Below are positions 35,751-43,981 of a DNA stretch of 64,000 nt, piece by piece (position 1 is the stretch's first letter; the number at the start of each line of letters is the position of its first letter). The stretch is from Arenibacter catalasegens. GTDB taxonomy: Bacteria; Bacteroidota; Bacteroidia; Flavobacteriales; Flavobacteriaceae. Under the pieces are notes generated by a model, which saw only the letters and a program-made list of their open reading frames with translations, was not told the DNA's origin and did no database searches. The stretch is taken from the NCBI RefSeq assembly GCF_002909235.1, contig NZ_PHQQ01000028.1, forward strand, positions 1 through 64,000, written 5' to 3'. Position numbers and translations under genes: made by a program.

Positions 35751-36621
35751 CGAATTTTTAGAACAGCAGAATTACAGCAAAACCACAATCAAGGTTTACA
35801 CTACGGAAATACAAAGCTTTATAAAATGGTGCAACAGAAATAGTACAACAGCAACCGAAATCGATTATAAAAATTGTCTGAAATACATAAAATATCTTAC
35901 TCGAAAAGGAACGACCAAAAAGACAATAAACCACAGATTACGAACCGTAAAAATTTACTTTAATTACTTAATTGATGAAGCTTGTAGAAGTGATAATCCA
36001 ATCGAGAATACAACTATAAAAGGCGTGAAAAGAACAGTCAATTACAACTTACTTGAAGCTGATGAATTAGAGGATTTATATTATAGTTTTGAAACGGATA
36101 AATATCAAGAAGAATATCACAAGTACACTTTAAAAAGAGCAAAGGTAATTATTGGATTAATCGTTTATCAAGGCTTAAATACAACAGATTTAGGCAACTT
36201 AAAAATAGAACATTTACAACTCTCAAAAGGAAAGATTTATGTTCCAAGTGCCAAACGAAGTAACGCCAGGGAACTGGAATTAAAACCTTGGCAAATAATG
36301 GAGTTTATGGAATACCTGAACGAAGTTCGGCCAACAATCCAAGACAGACTGCAAAACCATAGCGAACAGCTTTTTCCAACGAATGCACGTTTTAACTCAA
36401 TCGTTTATCACATCTTTAAAAAGTTAAAAAAGTACAATCAAAAAGCAGAAAATATAAAACAGATTAGAGCATCAGTAATTACAAATTGGTTAGGTCAATA
36501 TAATTTAAGAAAGGTGCAATATTTAGCTGGACATCGTTACATAAGTTCAACCGAAAGATACTTGCAAGATGACTTGGAAAACCTGCACGAAATAGTAAAT
36601 AATTTTCATCCAATTAGCTAA
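35737..36621 (+). CDS. Tyrosine recombinase 2 with non-canonical active site (copy 1)
   Basis: A 294-residue tyrosine recombinase. I use the ATG at 35737 (a TTG two codons earlier is also open). The N-terminal domain (about 1-95) resembles a Xer SAM-like domain. In the catalytic domain the usual box I Arg is replaced by Asn148 (QGLNTTDLGNL), and the HxxR motif reads KQIR (Lys241, Arg244). His266 in LAGHRYISSTERY and the nucleophile Tyr275 are kept. Some Bacteroidota integrases also lack the first Arg. It may be a DNA-binding or regulatory partner of recombinase 1, or a second strand-exchange protein with altered chemistry. Confidence 0.88.
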   Translation: MKPYSEFLEQQNYSKTTIKVYTTEIQSFIKWCNRNSTTATEIDYKNCLKYIKYLTRKGTTKKTINHRLRTVKIYFNYLIDEACRSDNPIENTTIKGVKRTVNYNLLEADELEDLYYSFETDKYQEEYHKYTLKRAKVIIGLIVYQGLNTTDLGNLKIEHLQLSKGKIYVPSAKRSNARELELKPWQIMEFMEYLNEVRPTIQDRLQNHSEQLFPTNARFNSIVYHIFKKLKKYNQKAENIKQIRASVITNWLGQYNLRKVQYLAGHRYISSTERYLQDDLENLHEIVNNFHPIS

Positions 36622-36637
36622 AAGAAAATAATATCAA

Positions 36638-36666
36638 ACTTGATATCACAATTTGTGACATCAAGT
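36638..36666. promoter_or_regulatory. 29-bp near-perfect palindrome before the ORF6N gene (copy 1)
   Basis: ACTTGATATCACAA and TTGTGACATCAAGT flank a central T; only two positions plus the centre deviate from symmetry. It ends 3 bp before the -7 box TATTTTTG (36670-36677), so it is placed like an operator for a dimeric or tetrameric regulator. It could also act as a hairpin at the end of the recombinase operon. Copy 2: 43394-43422. Confidence 0.6.
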
Positions 36667-36694
36667 TGTTATTTTTGTCAAATATTTATAATAA

Positions 36695-37225
36695 ATGAGC
36701 AACAAATTAATCATACCAGACGAAGTAGTTATCAGTAAGATTTACTATATAAGGGACCAAAAAGTAATGTTAGATAGTGATTTAGCAGAACTTTACGAAG
36801 TAGAAACAAGAGTTTTAAATCAACAAGTAAAAAGAAATATAGATAGGTTTCCTGATGATTTTATGTTCCAGTTAACCGAAATTGAATGGGAAACTTTGAA
36901 GTCGCAAAATGCGACACCAAGTTGGGGAGGAAGAAGAAAATTACCTTATGTATTTACGGAACACGGTGTACTGATGTTGTCGAGTGCTATAAATAGCAAA
37001 AAAGCGATTGCAGTTAATATCCAAATAATGAGGATTTTTACCAAGTTACGTGAAATGCTAACAGATAATTTAAGTTTAAAACTTGATGTTGAAGAAATCA
37101 AAAAGAAGTTAACAAATCACTCTAAAAATATTGAACTGGTCTTTAATTATTTGGATGAATTAATTGATAAGAAAGATAACGAAAAGCCAAGAACGAAAAT
37201 AGGTTACAAAAAGGATAGAAAGTAA
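36695..37225 (+). CDS. ORF6N-domain protein (copy 1)
   Basis: A 176-residue protein with an N-terminal ORF6N DNA-binding domain (about 10-95), marked by IYYIRDQKVMLDSDLAELYE, NIDRFPDDFMFQLT and GRRKLPYVFTEHGVLMLSS. A helical C-terminal tail of about 60 residues is rich in Lys. ORF6N/KilA-N proteins are common in phages and mobile elements; some act as regulators or anti-repressors. It has its own promoter and palindromic site, separate from the recombinase operon. Confidence 0.85.
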   Translation: MSNKLIIPDEVVISKIYYIRDQKVMLDSDLAELYEVETRVLNQQVKRNIDRFPDDFMFQLTEIEWETLKSQNATPSWGGRRKLPYVFTEHGVLMLSSAINSKKAIAVNIQIMRIFTKLREMLTDNLSLKLDVEEIKKKLTNHSKNIELVFNYLDELIDKKDNEKPRTKIGYKKDRK

Positions 37226-37445
37226 AATCCCCACAAAACAAAATCCAACTTTATCATACTTCAAAAACCTTTGTATTTTGTTTTGTTCCGCTCGCCAACG
37301 CTAAATGTAATTTTTGGTTGCCGAAAAAACCCGCACACAGCACATTACTTTTTTAAGGAAAATCAGTTGTTTAAATAAAGTTAGGATCCTTAAAAAAGTA
37401 AAGAGCTGTTCCCAACGCTCACACCAAAAATTACCCAAAGCAAAG

Positions 37446-37533
37446 TTACATAATAGTAGTTATAATACTTCCCTTTTTGTAGCCTTATCAGGCGCATATT
37501 ATTCGGGCGATAGTTATAACTGCTATTATGTAA
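37446..37533. repeat. Foldback c (copy 1)
   Basis: Arms TTACATAATAGTAGTTATAA and TTATAACTGCTATTATGTAA enclose a 48-base loop; 19 of 20 positions pair. It shares its outer TTACATAAT and inner TTATAA blocks with foldback e at 37865-37946. Confidence 0.75.
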
Positions 37534-37864
37534 AATGTCCGCTCATCCAACGCTCAAATCCGAACTGAACAACAAACTTTGGAACTAAAAAGCTGAACGC
37601 ACTATCGTTTGTCTCATTCCAATAACAGTTGAAAATCCAACGCTTCGCCAACCTCTTTTTCAACTATTATCGGAACGTTTTGCACTTCAGACAAAACGTT
37701 TTGAAAACTGGCGGAACAGAGGCGGAAAAAAGCGTTGGAGTTCCGTTGGTTTTTAAAATGGAACAACTGAAAGGCGTTAGTATTTACAATCTTTTATAAT
37801 CAAATCTAAAAACTTCAATCCAAGTTTAAAACCGAGCGTCGGAAGTCAGGCGAAAGGGAGTATT

Positions 37865-37946
37865 TTACATAATTTACATTATAACTTACGGCTTTGGTTT
37901 TTTAAGCGTGGACGAAGTCGGCAGTATTATAATGCCAATTATGTAA
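37865..37946. repeat. Foldback e (copy 1)
   Basis: Arms TTACATAATTTACATTATAA and TTATAATGCCAATTATGTAA enclose a 42-base loop; 18 of 20 positions pair. The middle five bases of the arms differ from foldback c while the outer blocks are the same. It lies about 107 bp before the short Rhs ORF. Confidence 0.75.
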
Positions 37947-38053
37947 CATATCGAGGAAAAGGAAGCAAGGAATATACAGAGGTTTTTGAAGAATGAAAAT
38001 ACTGGATATTACTTGCGTGGCAATTACTCAAAAGTTTATATATTGTAGGTTCA

Positions 38054-38959
38054 ATGGGATGCACCAAACTTAAATATCAAAATTTTTCTTTTTTAGAGAT
38101 AGTACACTCTGAAAAAAGGGTGTCCGAAGAAAAAAAACGCATAAACTATTATCCATTTGGGCTTGAACACAAAGGGTACAATAATGTGGTCAATGGTACT
38201 GAATACAACTATAAAACGTACCAAGGTCAAGAAATCTCGAAAGAGCTCGGTTACAATATGCTTGAATTTAAGTATAGGCATTATGACCCTGCAATTGCTA
38301 GATTTGTTGCTGTTGACCCTTTAGCTAGTAAATATCCTTATAACTCTACATATGCTTTTCAGGAAAATAAACTTGGTTTAGGTGTTGAACTTGAGGGATT
38401 AGAACTTGTATATAGAAAAGGAACTGACCCAAAGTTTAAAACACAATTTGCTAAAACTGTTAAGTTTATGAACAGTAAAGGCACTTCTGGGAAAATGGCA
38501 GTATTGAATGAATCAGGAAGAACCGAATTAGTTGATAACACAGGAAAAGGGTCTTTTTATAGACCAAGTGAGGGAGCAATTTACTTTGACCCAACGGCAG
38601 CAGTTGAGACAGATGAAGGACATATTTTATCTCCTGCTACTGTATTAGACCACGAAATTGACCACGCTTTACAGGATAAAGAAAATCCAGGTCAGTTTAA
38701 AAATGATATTGACCCAATTGAAGGTTATGACCCTGCGTATGACACTAAAGAAGAGAAAAGAGTTATAACAACTTCAGAACAAGTAACGGCTAAAAAGCAC
38801 GGCGAAATAAATAAAGGAGAAGTCACAAGGACTAATCACAATGGAACAGTAATGGATGTTACCGACCCTACGTCAACTAAAAATGCTACTCAAAGAGCAA
38901 ATCAATTAGAAGAAGTAATAATAACTGTTCCTAAAAAGAAAGAAAATGGGCAGAACTAA
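38054..38959 (+). CDS. Short Rhs core/tip protein at the copy 1-copy 2 junction
   Basis: A 301-residue ORF that spans the junction of the two element copies and so shows what the circular element would encode. Residues 1-31 ([10 protein letters not shown] onward) resemble the start of the stand-alone short Rhs-core proteins found in Bacteroidota. YYPFG is at 32-36, the Rhs-associated core at 36-115, and a variable tip at 118-301 with HEIDH at 200-204 (HExxH zinc-protease motif). There is no signal peptide. The start at 38054 is the first ATG after a stop codon in this frame. The last 14 bp overlap the lipoprotein gene. Peptidase activity is inferred from the motif alone. Confidence 0.82.
   Translation: MGCTKLKYQNFSFLEIVHSEKRVSEEKKRINYYPFGLEHKGYNNVVNGTEYNYKTYQGQEISKELGYNMLEFKYRHYDPAIARFVAVDPLASKYPYNSTYAFQENKLGLGVELEGLELVYRKGTDPKFKTQFAKTVKFMNSKGTSGKMAVLNESGRTELVDNTGKGSFYRPSEGAIYFDPTAAVETDEGHILSPATVLDHEIDHALQDKENPGQFKNDIDPIEGYDPAYDTKEEKRVITTSEQVTAKKHGEINKGEVTRTNHNGTVMDVTDPTSTKNATQRANQLEEVIITVPKKKENGQN
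38147..38161 (+). other. Central attachment core, element form (attI)
   Basis: TATTATCCATTTGGG, flanked by element sequence on both sides, at the copy junction inside the short Rhs ORF. It has A at 38155 where attL has G. Confidence 0.88.
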
Positions 38960-39404
38960 AAAAAATAAAATAGGAATATTGTTTTTTGCTGTACTGATAA
39001 TTACTTTAGCCTGTAACAATGCGAAAAATAAAGATACCGCAAAAATAATAAGTAAAGAAGATAATGTTATTGAGCTAATAATATTATATGAAAATTTGAC
39101 TACTCAAACTTTTACACGTGTTGCCTGTAATGAATTAGAGCAAATATTTGATAAAGTTTTGAAGAAAAAGATACTTAAAGACAAGAGTAGTATAAGTGAA
39201 ATTACTGAATCAATTGATAGAACCGTACGACAAGGAAACTATACAGAGAATATTGATGTACGATTTAAAATGATATTGATTTATCAATCTAAAAAAAGTG
39301 ATACCATTTGTGGTAACGGAAGTGTAATTAGTGTAAAGAACAAAAATTACAGGATTGATAAAGATTTTACAAATCTCTTAAAAAATTTAACCGATACGGA
39401 ATAA
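38946..39404 (+). CDS. Small lipoprotein, candidate immunity protein (copy 2)
   Basis: Identical in sequence to the 152-residue lipoprotein at 32190-32648 (lipobox TLAC, Cys23), and again overlapping the preceding Rhs-tip ORF by 14 bp. Here the upstream ORF is the self-contained short Rhs gene and not the P450 fusion, so this pair would be expressed from the element's own start signals. Confidence 0.65.
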   Translation: MGRTKKNKIGILFFAVLIITLACNNAKNKDTAKIISKEDNVIELIILYENLTTQTFTRVACNELEQIFDKVLKKKILKDKSSISEITESIDRTVRQGNYTENIDVRFKMILIYQSKKSDTICGNGSVISVKNKNYRIDKDFTNLLKNLTDTE

Positions 39405-39413
39405 GTAACATAA

Positions 39414-39440
39414 GACCACCTTTAACGAGGTGGTTTTTTT
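39414..39440 (+). terminator. Terminator of the tip/lipoprotein unit (copy 2)
   Basis: Same ACCACCT/AGGTGGT stem and T-run as at 32658-32684. Confidence 0.85.
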
Positions 39441-39445
39441 ATGCT

Positions 39446-39811
39446 CTAAAGTGAAGCTACATTTTTATTAAAGAAATCCTTAAACTTTTTAGAGGTCAGC
39501 ATTTTATCAATCATCTTAAAGATAATGGCTCTATCATCAGTATCAAGTTCAGAAATCAAACGCAACTGTTCTTGTGCTTGCTTATCTTCTATAACAACTT
39601 CTTTAGGCAAACCATCATTAAGGTTAATCACTTGGTCAACCTTAATATTATAAAACTCTGCAAGTCGCTGTAACTCTTTTACAGAAATCTCACGATTACC
39701 ATTCTCAATCTTATTGTAGTTGGAATAACCAATATCAAGAGCGTTAGCAACTTCTTTTTGTCGAAGCTCTTTATCTTCTCTTAATTTTTTAATGTTATCA
39801 GCTAAACTCAT
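39446..39811 (-). CDS. XRE-family HTH regulator (copy 2)
   Basis: Identical to the 121-residue regulator at 32690-33055; start chosen on the same grounds (ATG complementing 39809-39811, directly before the HTH). With two copies of the gene, repressor dose would double together with the genes that it may control. Confidence 0.85.
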   Translation of the reverse strand: MSLADNIKKLREDKELRQKEVANALDIGYSNYNKIENGNREISVKELQRLAEFYNIKVDQVINLNDGLPKEVVIEDKQAQEQLRLISELDTDDRAIIFKMIDKMLTSKKFKDFFNKNVASL

Positions 39812-39890
39812 ATAAATCTGTATTAGAAGTTGTAAAAGTAGCGAAAAACGATATAAATATGAAATATTAGTGAAATAGTAAATTATTAAT

Positions 39891-39939
39891 GTTCGATAAA
39901 AGAAATATAATTGTATTTTTGAAGTATCGAAAATCGAAT
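39891..39939. promoter_or_regulatory. Divergent control region with ATCGAA repeats (copy 2)
   Basis: Repeat of 33135-33183: -7 box TATTTTTG at 39914-39921, flanked by TTCGAT and two ATCGAA copies. Confidence 0.5.
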
Positions 39940-39953
39940 AAAATAGTTTTACT

Positions 39954-41480
39954 ATGCTCAACACAACTAATCCAAACAACTACGAATACACTACAAAATA
40001 TCTTGAAATCCACATTCTGGGAGGAATCAAAATCAACAAGTTAGAGAGTTTACGAATAACCATAAGCGTACAGAAACCAAAAGAGTATAATGTTTTAAGG
40101 CACTCAATAGATTTATACAACGATAACCAAATAGAAAAGTTTACTCGAAAGATTGCAGAACGCTTGGAAATTGGAACAAGTGTAGCACGTAGAACGTTAC
40201 AAGATTTAACCAGAGAATTAGAGAATTACAGATTTTTATTGATTGAAGAATACGAGAAACAGCACCAACCCTATTTTAAGGAACTCACAGGAACAGAGGA
40301 AAAACAAGCCATTACATTTTTAAAGAAACCCAATCTACTAAAGCGAACCAATGAACTTATAGGAAAGTCTGGAGTAATCGGAGAAGAACACAACAGACAA
40401 ACGATGTTTTTAATCTTCACGAGCAGAAAGACAAATAATCCATTGCATTGCATCAGCTTGGGAAGTTCCGGAGTTGGCAAGACGCATTTACAAAGTAAAG
40501 TATCGGAACTTATCCCGGAAGAAGACAAAATCGAAATCACGGTCTTATCTGCCAACGCTTTTTATTACTTCAACAGAACAGAATTACAACACAAACTTAT
40601 TTTAATAGAAGATTTAGACGGAGCGGAAAGCGTACTCTATCCACTTCGGGAACTGCAATCTAAAAAACGCATTACAAAAACAGTCGTGCATAAAGACACC
40701 AAAGGAACGACCAAAACCATACATCTAACGGTTGAAGGTCCTGTAAGTGTTGCAGGTTGCACCACTCGCGAAAGTATTTACGAAGATAACTCAAATAGAA
40801 ACTTCCTTTTGTATATCGATGAAAGCGAAGAACAAGACCAAAAAATAATGGATTACCAGCGGAGAGCCTCCGCAGGCAAATTAAATGAGCAGGACGAAAC
40901 CCAATCAAGAGAATTACTAAAAAACGTACAGCGAATTTTAAAGCCAATAAAAGTAATCAATCCTTTTGCAGAATATCTGGAACTGCCGAAATCAGTTTTT
41001 AAACCAAGACGAACCAACTCACACTATTTACAATTTATTGAAGTCGTTACATTTTACAAGCAATACCAAAGGGAAAAGCAATACGATACCGAAACAGGAG
41101 AAGAATTTATAGAAACCACGATTGAGGATATTGAAGAAGCCAACGAGCTTATACAAGAGGTTTTACTACGAAAAAGTGATTTACTCAATGGAGCTTGCAG
41201 ACAATTTTTTGAAAGCCTCAAGGCTTATTTAACAAAAGAGAATCAGACAACTTTTACGAATGCTGAAATCCGTAGAGTTTTACGAGTAAATCCAAGCAAC
41301 CAAAAACGATATATGTTGCAATTACAATTAGCGGAACTCATACAGAAAGCCAAAGGAAATAAGCGAAAAGGTTATGTATATGAAATCGTAAACTATGATG
41401 ATTACGAAACCACGAACAAGCAAATAAAAGACCTATTGCAGAGCATTATCAATAGGTTAAGAAGTTCAAATGGTTCATAA
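39954..41480 (+). CDS. P-loop ATPase with flanking helix-turn-helix segments (copy 2)
   Basis: Identical to the 508-residue ATPase at 33198-34724 (Walker A 170-177, Walker B 215-222). No family can be named. The gene is intact in both copies, with no sign of decay in the duplicated operon. Confidence 0.7.
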   Translation: MLNTTNPNNYEYTTKYLEIHILGGIKINKLESLRITISVQKPKEYNVLRHSIDLYNDNQIEKFTRKIAERLEIGTSVARRTLQDLTRELENYRFLLIEEYEKQHQPYFKELTGTEEKQAITFLKKPNLLKRTNELIGKSGVIGEEHNRQTMFLIFTSRKTNNPLHCISLGSSGVGKTHLQSKVSELIPEEDKIEITVLSANAFYYFNRTELQHKLILIEDLDGAESVLYPLRELQSKKRITKTVVHKDTKGTTKTIHLTVEGPVSVAGCTTRESIYEDNSNRNFLLYIDESEEQDQKIMDYQRRASAGKLNEQDETQSRELLKNVQRILKPIKVINPFAEYLELPKSVFKPRRTNSHYLQFIEVVTFYKQYQREKQYDTETGEEFIETTIEDIEEANELIQEVLLRKSDLLNGACRQFFESLKAYLTKENQTTFTNAEIRRVLRVNPSNQKRYMLQLQLAELIQKAKGNKRKGYVYEIVNYDDYETTNKQIKDLLQSIINRLRSSNGS

Positions 41481-41570
41481 TAGTTCAATCAGTAAAATGG
41501 ACTAATAACATAACTGAAAATCAACAACTTAAATAAGTAGTTCACAAAATCCCAAAAAACACATACCGAA

Positions 41571-42506
41571 GTGAAAAAATTAAAGCTACAAAACGAGGTA
41601 TTTAAAATGTTCGTTGCCAATTATAAAGAATGGTTGGACATCTTGGGTTATGCAGAAAGTACAGTCTATCAATTACCAAATCATTTACAAGAGTTCTTTT
41701 ATTATGTTGAAAAGCAGAACATCAAAAAGCTAACAGACATCACGCCAAAAACAATAAAGGAATATTACAGCGAACTGAAGGAAAGAGCCAACGAACGAAC
41801 AAGCGGAAGTTTAAGTAAAAGCTATCTCAACAAACACCAACAAGCTCTAAAAAAGTTCAAGGAATATTTACAGAACCACAACTATAACGACTTTAATGTT
41901 CATCTAAAAAGCGAAACCAATCCAACAGAAGAAAAGATAAATATATTGACCCAAGACGAAATAAAGGAACTCTTTGAAGCAACAGAATTAAGTCATACAG
42001 AAAGTCGATTTAGATTAAGAGATAAAGCCATTTTAGCAATATTATATAGTTGTGGATTACGAAGAAATGAAGCAGTACATCTGGATTTAAGCGACATCTA
42101 TTTTGATAAGGAAAGAGTATTTGTTAGAAAAGGGAAAAATTACAAAGAACGATTTATACCAATCAACAGAAAGAATGCAGAAATATTGGAAGATTACATT
42201 TTTGAAGCTCGACCAGAATTTTATCAATCCAATTTAAGTGAAGCTTTGTTTATCAATAAGAACGGAACACGAATGCAAGGAATGAGTTTTGCCAATCGAT
42301 TAAAAGTAATTGTAATAGCTACGAATAATAAAAATATAGAAGAAAAACATATTACACTTCACATTTTAAGACACTCAATAGCAACACATTTATTACAGCG
42401 AGAAGTACCATTAGAAAGCATCAAAACCTTTTTAGGACATAGCAGTTTAGAAAGCACTCAAATCTATACACACTTACTTAAAACACTTGAAGATGAAACC
42501 ATATAG
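41571..42506 (+). CDS. Tyrosine recombinase 1 (copy 2)
   Basis: Identical to the 311-residue recombinase at 34815-35750, with the complete Arg164, Lys187, His264, Arg267, His290 and Tyr299 set and a GTG start. Confidence 0.93.
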   Translation: MKKLKLQNEVFKMFVANYKEWLDILGYAESTVYQLPNHLQEFFYYVEKQNIKKLTDITPKTIKEYYSELKERANERTSGSLSKSYLNKHQQALKKFKEYLQNHNYNDFNVHLKSETNPTEEKINILTQDEIKELFEATELSHTESRFRLRDKAILAILYSCGLRRNEAVHLDLSDIYFDKERVFVRKGKNYKERFIPINRKNAEILEDYIFEARPEFYQSNLSEALFINKNGTRMQGMSFANRLKVIVIATNNKNIEEKHITLHILRHSIATHLLQREVPLESIKTFLGHSSLESTQIYTHLLKTLEDETI

Positions 42507-43377
42507 CGAATTTTTAGAACAGCAGAATTACAGCAAAACCACAATCAAGGTTTACACTACGGAAATACAAAGCTTTATAAAATGGTGCAACAGAAATAGT
42601 ACAACAGCAACCGAAATCGATTATAAAAATTGTCTGAAATACATAAAATATCTTACTCGAAAAGGAACGACCAAAAAGACAATAAACCACAGATTACGAA
42701 CCGTAAAAATTTACTTTAATTACTTAATTGATGAAGCTTGTAGAAGTGATAATCCAATCGAGAATACAACTATAAAAGGCGTGAAAAGAACAGTCAATTA
42801 CAACTTACTTGAAGCTGATGAATTAGAGGATTTATATTATAGTTTTGAAACGGATAAATATCAAGAAGAATATCACAAGTACACTTTAAAAAGAGCAAAG
42901 GTAATTATTGGATTAATCGTTTATCAAGGCTTAAATACAACAGATTTAGGCAACTTAAAAATAGAACATTTACAACTCTCAAAAGGAAAGATTTATGTTC
43001 CAAGTGCCAAACGAAGTAACGCCAGGGAACTGGAATTAAAACCTTGGCAAATAATGGAGTTTATGGAATACCTGAACGAAGTTCGGCCAACAATCCAAGA
43101 CAGACTGCAAAACCATAGCGAACAGCTTTTTCCAACGAATGCACGTTTTAACTCAATCGTTTATCACATCTTTAAAAAGTTAAAAAAGTACAATCAAAAA
43201 GCAGAAAATATAAAACAGATTAGAGCATCAGTAATTACAAATTGGTTAGGTCAATATAATTTAAGAAAGGTGCAATATTTAGCTGGACATCGTTACATAA
43301 GTTCAACCGAAAGATACTTGCAAGATGACTTGGAAAACCTGCACGAAATAGTAAATAATTTTCATCCAATTAGCTAA
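42493..43377 (+). CDS. Tyrosine recombinase 2 with non-canonical active site (copy 2)
   Basis: Identical to the 294-residue protein at 35737-36621: Asn148 in place of the box I Arg, KQIR in place of HxxR, Tyr275 kept. Overlaps the first recombinase by 14 bp. Confidence 0.88.
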   Translation: MKPYSEFLEQQNYSKTTIKVYTTEIQSFIKWCNRNSTTATEIDYKNCLKYIKYLTRKGTTKKTINHRLRTVKIYFNYLIDEACRSDNPIENTTIKGVKRTVNYNLLEADELEDLYYSFETDKYQEEYHKYTLKRAKVIIGLIVYQGLNTTDLGNLKIEHLQLSKGKIYVPSAKRSNARELELKPWQIMEFMEYLNEVRPTIQDRLQNHSEQLFPTNARFNSIVYHIFKKLKKYNQKAENIKQIRASVITNWLGQYNLRKVQYLAGHRYISSTERYLQDDLENLHEIVNNFHPIS

Positions 43378-43393
43378 AAGAAAATAATATCAA

Positions 43394-43422
43394 ACTTGAT
43401 ATCACAATTTGTGACATCAAGT
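43394..43422. promoter_or_regulatory. 29-bp palindrome before the ORF6N gene (copy 2)
   Basis: Same near-perfect palindrome as at 36638-36666, just ahead of a TATTTTTG box. Confidence 0.6.
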
Positions 43423-43450
43423 TGTTATTTTTGTCAAATATTTATAATAA

Positions 43451-43981
43451 ATGAGCAACAAATTAATCATACCAGACGAAGTAGTTATCAGTAAGATTTA
43501 CTATATAAGGGACCAAAAAGTAATGTTAGATAGTGATTTAGCAGAACTTTACGAAGTAGAAACAAGAGTTTTAAATCAACAAGTAAAAAGAAATATAGAT
43601 AGGTTTCCTGATGATTTTATGTTCCAGTTAACCGAAATTGAATGGGAAACTTTGAAGTCGCAAAATGCGACACCAAGTTGGGGAGGAAGAAGAAAATTAC
43701 CTTATGTATTTACGGAACACGGTGTACTGATGTTGTCGAGTGCTATAAATAGCAAAAAAGCGATTGCAGTTAATATCCAAATAATGAGGATTTTTACCAA
43801 GTTACGTGAAATGCTAACAGATAATTTAAGTTTAAAACTTGATGTTGAAGAAATCAAAAAGAAGTTAACAAATCACTCTAAAAATATTGAACTGGTCTTT
43901 AATTATTTGGATGAATTAATTGATAAGAAAGATAACGAAAAGCCAAGAACGAAAATAGGTTACAAAAAGGATAGAAAGTAA
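43451..43981 (+). CDS. ORF6N-domain protein (copy 2)
   Basis: Identical to the 176-residue ORF6N protein at 36695-37225, with the same upstream palindrome and promoter box. Confidence 0.85.
   Translation: MSNKLIIPDEVVISKIYYIRDQKVMLDSDLAELYEVETRVLNQQVKRNIDRFPDDFMFQLTEIEWETLKSQNATPSWGGRRKLPYVFTEHGVLMLSSAINSKKAIAVNIQIMRIFTKLREMLTDNLSLKLDVEEIKKKLTNHSKNIELVFNYLDELIDKKDNEKPRTKIGYKKDRK

Larger units (their letters stand above)
37226..38053. other. Hairpin-rich non-coding region (copy 1)
   Basis: 828 bp without a convincing gene, packed with inverted repeats. (a) 37233-37244/37275-37286, 12 bp, A/T-rich, possibly the ORF6N terminator. (b) Nested arms 37307-37318/37423-37434 (12 bp) and 37345-37359/37387-37401 (15 bp). 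(c) 37446-37465/37514-37533, 19 of 20 paired. (d) 37636-37645/37730-37739 enclosing 37627-37635/37657-37665 (offset) and 37674-37682/37692-37700. (e) 37865-37884/37927-37946, 18 of 20 paired. CCAACGCT occurs four times directly (37295, 37412, 37547, 37637) and once inverted (37731). The 84-codon frame at 37314-37568 runs through these arms and is not credible. Function unknown; an origin, folded recombination site or structured RNA are options. Confidence 0.6.
31400..38155 (+). mobile_element. 6,756-bp Rhs-tip element, copy 1
   Basis: One full unit of an integrated element, in the same orientation as the P450 gene. Order: Rhs core/tip, lipoprotein, XRE regulator (minus), ATPase, two tyrosine recombinases, ORF6N protein, hairpin-rich region, first codons of a short Rhs gene. 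There is no relaxase, replication initiator of a known family, or DDE transposase. Corresponding features in the two copies lie exactly 6,756 bp apart, and no difference between copies was seen where they were compared. The base composition and Arg codon use (many CGA, AGA) look unlike the flanking core genes. Confidence 0.9.

Noticed and set aside
37314-37568. 84-codon open frame in the element (also 44070-44324)
   Set aside because: It runs through both arms of the foldbacks, has no clear start signal, and its composition looks like translated structured DNA.
37226-38053. CRISPR array or typical integron cassette array
   Set aside because: Repeats are not evenly spaced, no Cas or IntI-type gene is present, and the attC likeness is imperfect.
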